Shown here one piece after another: positions 1 to 10,025 of a stretch of DNA of 64,000 bases. Positions within the stretch are counted from its first letter, which is position 1. Every line of letters begins with the position of its first letter. The translations under genes were made by a program, and so were the position numbers. This stretch comes from Pyrrhoderma lamaoense. Lineage: Eukaryota > Basidiomycota > Agaricomycetes > Hymenochaetales > Hymenochaetaceae. The stretch lies in contig NBAZ01000003.1 in the NCBI GenBank assembly GCA_002794735.1, positions 1,922,001 to 1,986,000 of the forward strand, in the 5' to 3' direction. Under the pieces are notes generated by a model. That model was not told the DNA's origin, did not search any database, and worked only from the letters and a program-made list of their open reading frames with translations.

Positions 1-337
1 TATTATTTCCTTTATCAATATACTCAGATATAAAACGTACTTTTTGAAAGGCTGCAAACTTGGTGGCGGAGTGTTATACAGATATTTGTTACGGCTTCCT
101 CCGCTGTAAGCGACCTTGGTAGGTCCATTTCAGGTAGTGGAGCAGGTCGAGAATGGGTATATTTGTATGTGAGTGCAGATGTTGAGTCCTCAATTGGTGG
201 TGGAGGTTTTGGTATTTTCTCTTCAAAACGTAATGCTGAAGTGCTGAAACATTGTAAAGGTTGAACCTAGCAATCCTTGGTGTTACTCTCGCATTGCGAA
301 GATGCGTTGTGAGCCTCGAAGCTACTCTGGATGCCAT
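1..337 (-). CDS. ILV6: Acetolactate synthase regulatory (small) subunit, N-terminal part, cut by window edge
   Basis: This is the 5' end of the regulatory subunit of mitochondrial acetolactate synthase, the first common step of valine, leucine and isoleucine synthesis. It starts at the ATG at 337 with an Arg-rich, acid-free leader (MASRVASRLTTHLRNARVTP), as expected for a mitochondrial presequence. Further on the sequence reads EEAVTN followed, in another frame, by LYNTPPPSLQPFKK, the hallmark just before the ACT domain. The first exon ends at about 41 at a GTACGT donor; the rest lies outside the window. Two frame breaks, near 237 and 81, each need one extra base to join the frames (CAG/GCA and ATC/CTG). 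The family call rests on the linker motif, because the ACT domains are not visible. Confidence 0.8.
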
Positions 338-1295
338 GGCTATAGCTGAAGCTTATAGCTACATCGAGTCACTTCAGTCTTTCAAAACTTTGAGTTCCGA
401 TATGTGTGAGAACGGCAGTCCAAATTAGTCAAAGTTACTAATCCAAGTAATTCTGAATAACCAATTAGCGTTAGTAATCTTCTTCAGATTAGGTAATCAG
501 TAGGATAATAATTGGTTACTTAATTAAAGTCACCTCCTTCCTCGTACTTGGCAGATACTGAGATAGCGTTCGGCTCTTGCTAGTTTTATGTTCTTGCAGG
601 ATACTTATTCTCCCTCCAGACAGGTGTCCGGGTCATGCAGTGGCAAAAGAGGCGCTTGTGGAGCCGTATATTGATGGGAATGCAAGACTATCATCCGCTT
701 CCACCTCCACGCTTAGGGCGGCACTTTGATCGCGGCGCCGTCGTTAAAGGGAGACCACTTATCTATTGATAGCTACTCAATTATGTACTGTATAACCACT
801 TATCATTGAAAAGGTTCGCAGCTCATTAGATGCTTTGCACACACGACTTATCTATGCTTTCCTATGGGATGCAATTAATTCCATCAAAGAAGTGTTAGCA
901 TTTCGTATGGCGCTCAACTACTGATAGTAAAAACCTTTCAGAGACGATGGTCAATAACCAGCCTATATTCACACCAATTTTTGAAAAATACACTTTGCAC
1001 ACACACGAATTTCCTTATACTGAAGCAAATGTTACCTCGGCTGCGGTGGCTCGGCCACCCAAACAGGAAATGATGTCATACTACTAAACCTTTTTTTTCT
1101 CAAAAAAAAAGACTCGATGCCAAATATGGACCACATGACCAGCGGGTACACATTTCAAGGTTCAAAAATTTCATGAAATAGAATGACACAGCATTTTCTT
1201 GGTTTTCGGACTTGGTTTTTCTTATATATAACAATATATGATTTAATAACTAACCGTTTAAGTGTCTACCCCATCTCTTGTTCGTGTCTCAGGCC
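338..1295. other. Intergenic, divergent promoter region ILV6 / MFS
   Basis: No open frame or RNA gene recognised. The stretch separates two divergently transcribed genes and should hold both promoters. A GC-rich patch lies near 710-750 in otherwise AT-rich DNA, and a short palindrome-like GC stretch near 1038-1062. Confidence 0.5.
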
Positions 1296-3783
1296 ATGAA
1301 TGACCTAAAGAATCTGAGCAGTAAGGTTGACCCGAGAAGAATTATCCTGCAAGTGACCTTGAGTTGTCTGCTGATTCGGACGTTGTTCATGAGAATCCTG
1401 GTGACGGTGTAGACAGCATTTATGAGCGCAAAAGCCACCTAAGTATGTATTCTCGGATTAGAGACACTCTCTGTAGAGTGCACTGACCGTCTTTACCTAG
1501 TCAATCAGTGTCTGCAACGGGAAATTGGGTTTGGACGCTATCAGTGGGAGCTCTTCGTCCTTTCTGGCTTTGGATGGCTCGCGGACAGTACGTCCTTTCT
1601 GTATGCTCATCGTATGCCCTTCCACTCATACACCAGAATGATAGATCTGTGGCTGCAAGGTGTGGCTGTCATCTTACCACAAGTACAAGAAGACTTGGTT
1701 CCTCCCAGAATAGAATACGTTACGCTCTCCCTGTACGTCGGTCTCATACTGGGCGCAACCACGTGGGGCTGTCTTGCGGATGTGATTGGCCGTAAACTAT
1801 CCTGGCAAATAACTCTGGCTCTGTGTGTATGTATGAACGTTCGTCGTAATTCCAAATTCGGTCTGTCATGTACTTTAATAGGGTATCTTTGGAGTTGCAG
1901 CCGGGGGCGCCCCCAACTTTGTTGCTTTGTGTTCATTGATTGCATGTGTTGGGTTTGGCGTCGGAGGAAAGTGAGTGTTTTTAAGTTTATTGTTTATCTA
2001 TTTAATCAATCGAATACTAATATCATCATTAAAAAAGCTTGCCAGTAGATGGTATACTAAACTAGGCTAAGATATCATTTATGTTATTGATCATATGGCG
2101 TATAGGTGCTCTTTTCTTGGAAACTATTCCCCAGTCACATCAAGTGAGTAGAGTTTATTCCGGATTATTTGTAATAGTCTTGACAAATAATGTAACACTT
2201 CACAGTGGCTTCTAACATTCCTTTCCGCATTTTGGTCCATCGGACAACTTGTGGCTTCTCTCGTTGTTTGGGTATTTATCTCTAATTATCCAGCCGATAA
2301 AGGTTGGAGATACTCCTTGTGCGTTTTTATACCTTTCCTGCCGTCTACCCAGTCATTTGTTGACTTATAGTTTGTCTAGGTATACTATGTAAGGAATCTA
2401 CAATTGAATTTCCTAATGGCTATTAATCAATTCCATGTAGGGGCTGTTTGACTCTTGCAATGTTTTTCTGCCGTTACCTTATTTTCAATCTTCAAGAGTC
2501 TTCTAAATATCTGATCGCGACTGGTCGCGATGAAGAGGCAATAGAGGCACTGCAGTATATCGCAAAACGTAATGGAACTACAATAACCTTGACTTTAGAG
2601 CAATTTAAAGCTATAGATGATTCTGAACGAAACATTTTAAAGAAGAAGACTACGGTTTGGCAGTCACTTACCAAGTCAATTGATAATTTCTCCTTGTGAG
2701 TTTGAATTTCTTCCCCCCGCCCGCTACTAAACAATGGATACCAATGTACTTGTGTACTTATCAATTTAGGGGACACGTTAAACCTCTTTTTGCTACTAGA
2801 AGATTGGGTACTAATTCCTTCTTGACTATTCTTATCTGGGGGTGAGTCACGAGTCCCTCTAGGACGAATGTATAAACTGACCAGTGAATAGTATCATCGG
2901 CCTCGCATATCCACTTTTTAATGGTTTCCTCCCCCTATACTTGGCCGATCGTCTTGAATCTTCTTCGGACTCAACATTCCAAACGTATCGAGACTATAGT
3001 ATTACTTCTGTTTGCGGTATTCCAGGGTCTATCATAGCATGTATCTTAGTGGACTGGACTCGAAAGACGGGAAAATTCTCCATCGGAGGGAGGAAAATGG
3101 CCCTCGCGTTATCAACGATGTTAACGGGTCTCTTCTTATTCCTATTCACCACGGCTAAAGATGAAGCATCTAATTTAGGATATTCCTGCGCTTCAACCCT
3201 CACACAGTACGCTTTATTTCCATAAACTAAAACTCGCTTAGATCATACATCCGTTCTGATTTTATTTACCAAAAAAAAGGAATGCGGTTTGTATCTAGAG
3301 TACTAAATTTTTTTACTCAAAAAGTAAAAACTCACCAAAAGTGCATTTACTTGTCTTGACAGATGTATGGCGTTTTGTATGCTTACACTCCTGAAGTCTT
3401 CCCTGCGCCGCATAGAGGAACAGGTGATGCCCTTTGTTCAGCTTTCAACAGAATTACTGGTATATTGGCACCAGTGATCAAGATGACTACAACGAGTTCG
3501 AGTGGGACTTCAAATATCGGGGTTAATGCGTGAGTTATAATATCTCTCCTTACCACTTCAAATTTAGACTTAGGACTCATCTCAAAATGCGTACTTCATC
3601 ATATATAGACCCGTCTTTGTCTCAGCATCCCTATTCATGGTTTCTGCTGTGCTAACGTTATTTTTACCAATCGAGGTAAGGAATTATATTCATATATCAG
3701 TTTATGTCTCTAGTTTTTATACTCACTTGTCTCATCTTACTTTTTTGCTCGACCAACATAGACTGCAGGAAAAGCTGCACTAT
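1296..3783 (+). CDS. MFS transporter, SV2/SVOP-like (sugar-transporter superfamily)
   Basis: This is a 12-TM major facilitator of the fungal SV2/SVOP-like group; the substrate is not predictable. Spliced exons read REIGFGRYQWELFVLSGFGW, then LWLQGVAVILPQ, and GCLADVIGRK, the MFS motif between TM2 and TM3. Later come GFGVGGNLPVDGALFLE, FWSIGQLVASLVVW, NSIIGLAYPLFNGFLPLYLA and YAYTPEVFPAPHRGTG, the last being the typical late-TM signature. Introns are short; one runs from about 1589 to 1642 (GTACGT...ATAG) and joins GWLAD to NLWLQ. The last exon gives the tail TAGKAAL and a stop at 3781-3783. The N-terminus is uncertain: the first safe exon reads DGVDSIYERKSHL near 1405-1442, and the frame upstream is interrupted, so the ATG at 1296 is only a candidate. 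Confidence 0.85.
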
Positions 3784-4349
3784 GAAAAGGGTGGGGGAAG
3801 CTGGGAGCTCTCATCTGTGAATGAGAGGACGATCTATGCTACTAGAGGATGTACTGAGGATGGGAGGATACAAAGACAAATCCTCCATCACATTATATTC
3901 TGAGAAACTTCCTTCGTTTATCTCTACCGCTCGATATGCCCCCTTTTTAGTTATTTTGTATATAGAAAATTGGGATGTAATAACGTTATACTAAGATCAA
4001 TGATATACTCATTTTCTTGTTATTGAAGGCAACCGGCCTTGATAATTTATAATATTGTAACTGTAAATCAGGCTAGGGGAAATGGGGTTGGGTCATCAAT
4101 CTACCTTTTCTTTCTTCCTTGAAATTTCCGCGTTATTACTTGGAAGGGGGAGGCCAAGAACAAGTTCCCCTCCCTAATCAACAACAACATATAGTAAATA
4201 ATTTAAATTGCAGTTTATTATTACTACTACTTATACGCAAAAGTAATAATAACCATATCTTTGATAAAAATATATAGAGAGAGGAAGAAAGGGGGGGAGG
4301 TAGAAGGGGAGAAAAAGAGTTTTAAAAAAGAGTATTCCGTACTAATTGA
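3784..4349. other. Intergenic, 3' side of MFS gene
   Basis: No gene seen. It includes the MFS 3' region and, at 4265-4330, the purine-rich tract that serves as the T-rich 3' flank of the minus-strand tRNA. Confidence 0.4.
4324..4329 (-). terminator. Probable Pol III T-run terminator of the tRNA
   Basis: Six consecutive T on the minus strand lie about 20 nt downstream of the tRNA-Met 3' end; a second T5 run follows. T-runs of four or more normally stop RNA polymerase III. Confidence 0.6.
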
Positions 4350-4423
4350 TAGCGACAACTGGTATCGATCCAGTGACCTCAAGGTTATGAGCCTTGCGCG
4401 CTCGACCACTGCGCCATGCCGCT
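4350..4423 (-). tRNA. tRNA-Met (CAT), initiator-like
   Basis: Read on the minus strand, the sequence folds as a complete 74-nt cloverleaf. The acceptor stem is AGCGGCA/TGTCGCT (one G-T pair), with D stem GCGC/GCGC, anticodon stem CAAGG/CCTTG and loop CTCATAA (anticodon CAT). The T stem is ACTGG/CCAGT with loop ATCGATA, and the discriminator base is A. The first pair A1-T72 and the A at position 54 of the T loop are features of eukaryotic initiator tRNA. The usual run of three G-C pairs at 29-31/39-41 is not complete, because pair 29-41 is A-T. There is no intron. A T-run that could end Pol III transcription follows within about 25 nt (complement of 4324-4329). Confidence 0.93.
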
Positions 4424-5811
4424 GACAAAATCCGTAGGTAAAAGAAATTATATATATACTTTACAAGTTTTTGCTCCATAATCCCTCCTTTTTCTTCTTC
4501 TTCTTTTCTTTTTTTAAATCTACTTATTTTACTTCATATTAGAGGTCAAATGATTAAATATCGAAAGTAGATTATTATTATTTTTTTTTTTCGTATGGAC
4601 GGATCAGTTTGTAGCTAATCTCTATAACTTACTTATAATTTCTTTCTTCTTTATTACTTGAATTTCTTTTTGATACTTGATACTCGATGCTTCCCCCCTT
4701 TCCCTGTTTCCTTTACTCAATAATCCGTCATCTTGGATCTCGTTTTACATAACTTATTTACATATTATCTTATAGGACTAGGAAGGGGGTGGAGGGGTAA
4801 AAACATAACATAGTATAACATTACGTAGCACGATATAAAACGTAGCTAGAAAAAAAAACATAAAAATCATTAAAGTAAGAGAAAAAAGAAAACGGCATGA
4901 CCTACATTGTGAGAAGTATATTATATACATTATATACATTATATACATATATATATCCTGGTGTGTTGTCTATAGTTGTAGTTTGGTCCGTACTTGGGAC
5001 GATGTTGTGTGCCTGTAGTAACGCCTCATCGTTCCATGTTCTGCGTTCAACGAAGTGAGGAGGGGAGGTCAAAAGTTTACCTCTCTCATTTCTTAATTGT
5101 CTATCTCTTTCCCATTTGAGTCGATGATTTGACGACTAAGTATAGTAAAGCCAAAACTTTCTGTCTTTCTTTCTTTCTTATAGCCCTCACAAAAAAAACG
5201 ATACGTAACTCCAACCTCGCCCAATCCCTTCATCTAAGCACCACCGCCCTACAAAAAAAGCTCAAAAAAAAAGAAAGCAGTTATTCATCAAGACGTCCGC
5301 CACACATCAAGTTCATCCATTTTCATTCTCAGAGGGGGCGGAAAGAAAGAGTCAAGGTATACAGGTCGCAGAGAGATCAGAGAGGGAGAAGAGTGAGGGA
5401 ATCTATCGTCTCAAGAAAAATTATCAAAGCACGAAAAAAGATTGTTTAGATCGTATATTTGTTATATATATATATATATTGATATATATGTAGATGGATA
5501 GAGAAGTGGGGTACCGAGATACGAATCTGTAAATAGAGAAAGATATCCGTGAGTGAGTCATCCGTAATCAACGTTCAATAAGAGTGAGAGAGAGAGGAGG
5601 GGGGGGGAGAGAGAGAAGAAAAGCTCAGAAACAGAGGGGACTCACGCAAGTATTTACAGAAAACAACAACGACACATAAAAACCACTCTAAGCAACGAAA
5701 GAAAATAGGAAAAGACATCATACACATCAAATCGACCGTCGTCCGTCTCCCCATCATCAACAAAAAAAATCATCTTTAAACCGTTTTTTTTCCTTCTCCT
5801 TCCCCATATTC
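4424..5811. other. Intergenic, AT-rich with simple repeats
   Basis: No gene recognised. It contains the tRNA upstream region, a 9-nt tandem repeat near 4921-4947, a TA-rich run near 5463-5490 and a purine-rich G/A stretch at 5581-5625. The end next to 5812 is the 3' flank of the minus-strand CNT gene. Confidence 0.4.
4921..4947. repeat. 9-nt tandem repeat, three copies
   Basis: Three perfect copies of TTATATACA in a row, followed by a short AT run. A small minisatellite with no visible function. Confidence 0.8.
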
Positions 5812-8800
5812 TTACACAAGCATACCAGCGATACCAGCAGTCTGCAAAGTCGACAAGAAACCACAGATCATAGCAGAGATGGCTATCCTAGCAATGATCT
5901 TCGCTCTAGAAGGCGCAAGGGCACTGAGTACACCGATTTGGATACCTAGCGAACCTAGGTTGGCGAATCCACAGAGTGCGTAAGTGGTGATTGTGTGTGC
6001 TCGGTCGGAGAGAGGGTTGTCAGAGGCCATGATCGTTTGGAGATCTATCATATATATAAGTAATTACGATTTTATCAGTAATCCAATTTGACTCGAGGGA
6101 AGGGGGACAGTGAGAACACTAACCAAGGTAAGCCACAAACTCATTCGAAATAAGTTTCGTAGCAAGTAACTGCGAGACCCTCAAGATCTCACTACGAGGA
6201 ACTCCAATGAAGAACGTAACAGGATAAAACACATATCCAATAACCAACTGTAACGTCAACTCATGAATCCCAAAGCCTTTCCCAATCCAGGTGAGTAAGC
6301 CGTTGATAGCAGCCACAAGGGACACGATCGTCAATACGTTCGTCAGGATCGATCCGGCGACCATCAACCCGAACCAGGCTCCCTTGGAGAACGCGTGAAG
6401 AGCGTTCGCGGGCGGGTTCTTGTCTGCGTCTCCTCTGTCTACGACGATCGTGCCCCGTGTGACGGTTCGTCGTCTTCGGGCATACGCATCTTGCTGATGG
6501 CGATCGAGGCTGGGATGGACATGACGGAGGCCGTAACAAGGTTTTGGGCGGGTACTCCAAGGGCGATGTATGCAGATAACACGGAACCGGCGATAGTTGA
6601 GAAACCTAAAGTAATGAATGATAAGCATATCAAAGAAAGTATAAGTGAAAAGAGATACGAGGGAAGGGAAAGGAAGAGAAGGAGGAGAAAGAGTGGAAGT
6701 AGCTCTTTGGGGATGAACGGGGAGGGTGAAAGGGAACGGTACCGAGAGAAAGACGAGCTTTATTTTAGGAAAAAAGAACTTGTGTATAACGTACCAGAAG
6801 TCATGGTTAAGTGAAGCTCAGATTCAGTCATAAGGTCGACATAAGGTTTGACGAGACAAGCACTCTCACCCTGCCCAATCCAGGGCGAGGATGCGGCTAC
6901 AACGGCCTCGGCACCAGAGACATTCATAATCTTGAAGAAGAACCAAGCAAAGTTCTTGATCAACCATTGCATTACACCGAGCTAATAAACATAAACATCC
7001 ATTTAGTCATTATAATCTAGTAGTTTGTTATCCATGAGATTACTCACATAGTACATCATCTGAACAAATGCGATGAAGAAGATAATCTCCGAGAGCTGTG
7101 ATGATTCTTTCGTCAGAACACCAAGAAAGAAAGAAAAGCGATACCGATCGTCATCCAAAACTTCAACTCACAGTATTAACGAAGAAGAAGCCATTATCAA
7201 CGAAATCCGTGCTAAAGAAGAACGCAGCTCCTCAAGACCCTGTTTCAAGAAATCACTAGCAAGAGTTGCAAGCCACTGGAAGATAGAGAAGCCAGCGCCA
7301 CTCTTGAGTACGAACATAGCGATCGCTTGCTGTAAAAACAGTCCGACAATCACTGTTGGCCATGGAATGGCTTTACGGTCCTTGGAGGCAATGAAGAACC
7401 CGAATTGGAAGACGAATAAACCGAGAACGTTAATCGCTCGATCTCCATAGTTGGAGCCCTACACACAGCCAAACACCCAAGATCAAGCGAAAAAAATGTT
7501 GAGTTTATAGAGCCAAGTAGAACACAGATGATAGCGTTGTCGTCCCAAAATGCAGTTGTCGATTGTTTTTAGGTTGTTTGTTTGGTCATCACGTTGATTC
7601 CAAATACGTTTCCAGATTGCATACCACACGTCCCGTTCATATTATTAGTAAATGGTTATCAAGGGGAAGTTCCACACGACCACCGTGAACGGAAATCAAT
7701 ATCACGCGGGGCCGGAGGGAACGGAGACAATATAGTACCGTGAGGGGCCAAGATTTTGATAACCCAAAAATAGAGATAAAGAATTATTTTTTGTTGTTTG
7801 TTTGTTCGTTCCGTCCGTTTGTTTGTTCATCACGATGAAAGTGTATCGAGGAAGGGGATAAGTAGTGAAGAGGTGGAGGAAAAGAAAAAGTCAGCTTCAA
7901 ATTTCAAAATCTCAAATTTTTAAATCTTATTCATAAGTGTCACAAGGAACAAGCAGAATGAATGAACGTGAATATCGGAGGCAGTGGGGATGTCAGTATC
8001 AAGAAATGTAGATATTTTTGGAAATCAGAAATTTGATATACCGCAAACTCAAACCGAAACCGAACAGACAAACAAAGACGTATGCGCATGCGTACGCAAA
8101 GAGGAGGAGGGGAAAGAGGAATAACGAGAATACACACAGAAAAAAATCACGTACATCATTAAGCGGGAATCCAAACGCAGAACCAAACACGATTCCAAGC
8201 AAGCAAGCCCAACCGACGGTGAGTCTGATCGGGTACGGTAACTTGTACCACGGTTCTTGAACACACGGGTACCAAACGGCGGAAACTGGATGTGAGACGA
8301 CGCTGGCTGGGATGAAACGGAAGAGGATGACGAGGATGAAGAACCATGCGAAGAGCGTTTGGACGATCCTGTTAGAGAACGCATATAGTTAGTCAGTGCC
8401 CTATATTCGTCGGTTTGGTGAAAAGGTAATGAGTAGATAAGAGATAACGAGGCGAATATCCCTCCGTCTCTAACAGACCAAACAAACGAGAAGAGGAGAG
8501 AAAAGACGGAGAGGAAGGGGACATACCACCGATGCCTAGTAGCCTTCAACACAGTCGCCGATATCCACCAAGCCAAGATCAACAACGCGAGTCCACCCAA
8601 CAAAAAAGGTCTAACCCGGTGATAGAGAGCGTGTCTACGAGCTCTGGCAGCTTCCACCTCAGCCTCATCTTTCTCTACCTCCCTAGCATGTATCTGCGCC
8701 TCCTTGTCAATCACACCGCCCGTTGAGTCTTTGATGATGCTGTCCTTATCGTCTGAACCGGAGCCGGAGACGCGGGAGGTCTTGCGTTGGACGGTACCTG

Positions 8801-8864
8801 GGTTGGTACCGTCCGAGACGAGCTCGGTGGTAGCGTTGGTCGTAGGGAGAGCAGTCGCCGTCAT
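5812..8864 (-). CDS. Concentrative nucleoside transporter (CNT/NupC family), frame broken twice
   Basis: CNT proteins import nucleosides across the plasma membrane driven by H+ or Na+. The start is the ATG at 8864 ([10 protein letters not shown]), after which a charged cytoplasmic N-terminus leads into [19 protein letters not shown]. Exons 8527-8864 and 8155-8368 are followed by a 696-nt intron (7459-8154). The next exon begins [15 protein letters not shown]. Family hallmarks are the [30 protein letters not shown] and [14 protein letters not shown] motifs. The end is [11 protein letters not shown], stop at 5812-5814. Two places need one extra base: at 7228-7233 (DFLKQGLE then AAFFF) and at 6463-6465 (PEDDEP then VTRGTIVV). 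Apart from these the whole fold is present, so either the assembly lost bases or the gene is a very young pseudogene. Confidence 0.93.
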
Positions 8865-9188
8865 CTTTCAACTCTCGAACGAGAGGAGGAGGAGGGAGAG
8901 GAGGAAGGGTGGGTCAACAGACAAAGGAAAAAGAAAAGCAAGATGAGGGAGTGAATGCCACTTTTGTAGTAGCAAGTCCCTCAAGGAGCTCGAAGCCCCG
9001 ACCCGCCCTGTTTCCTATTTCATCTCATTTTTTTTTTACAAATTTGTTATCGGGAGGTAACAGCTGGAGCACATGGAAAGGGGGATGGGCTCTCAGCTGC
9101 GGTATATCGGCGATCAAGTAGCTCTCCATCCCTGACCCACTCTCAATTATTAATAATACTCACTCACTTGCTCGTACTACAACTTATC

Positions 9189-9224
<36 letters not shown>

Positions 9225-10025
9225 GAGGCACACACACACACACACGACGCATCCATCAATTTTCAATATTTTTTTTGCTTCCCCCTTTTAATCTGTTGCT
9301 TATTTTGTCTACTTACCCTCTTATCTACTCGCTAACTGATCTCTCAATACGCGCTTTGATAATTGATAACATACAAAATTTACAAATCTAGAAAAAAAAG
9401 CGGATAAGGAGTCTCTTTACTTTCGGTTTCTATATCTTGTATCTTGTACCTGTATAGGTGATCGTACATATATGTATGTATGTTGTTGTAGTTAGTAATT
9501 TCAAAACATCTGGTAAAGAAAAAGAGGAGGTTGAAAATTTAAAGAGACGCGGAGAGAGTAGGAAACATAAAAAGGAGAAAAAAAAGATAAAAACACTGCC
9601 ATCTACGCAAATCCTGGATATATATATATATAATACCTCATCTTATACTTGTGGAGAGAGAGAGAAGAGAAATAAGATAAGAAAGAGATCTTTAAGAAAG
9701 GGTGATACAGAAAGAATGCATGGAAAATCATGTAGACAAAAGACGGATGCAAAAAAAAACCGTACTAAAAAAACAGAAAGAGAGAGGAAAGAGAAGGAAT
9801 GAAGAACACCAGGGATTCAGGAAGTGAGAACACTCTTGACTTTACAATAAAAGGAAACAGAAAAGACAATCAAGTCAAAAAGAGTTCCTATCGCTATCTT
9901 ATCGTAACAAGAAGGGAAGGGAAGGGGGACTGGACTGGGACAAGTCCTGAAACTGGGTGGCCGTGCCTCCAAGCGTATCCAAGTAATAGGTAAAAAATAA
10001 AAATGTGTGTATGTGTGTATCTCAA
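8865..10025. other. Intergenic, CNT promoter and NAD kinase 3' flank
   Basis: No gene recognised; the open frames here are low-complexity and Lys/Arg-rich. It holds the (CT)n and (CA)n microsatellites at 9191-9245, a TATG run near 9470-9485 and a TA run near 9618-9632. Confidence 0.4.
9191..9245. repeat. Compound microsatellite (CT)15 then (CA)n
   Basis: Fifteen CT units at 9191-9220, a short spacer, then about eight CA units to 9245. It lies about 330-380 nt upstream of the CNT start codon, so the minus strand shows a GA-rich promoter-proximal tract. Confidence 0.9.

Noticed and set aside
6395..6814. 139-codon plus-strand frame
   Set aside because: Antisense shadow of the CNT gene.
9458..9993. 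Lys/Glu/Arg-rich open frames
   Set aside because: Purine-rich low-complexity DNA gives such frames by chance.
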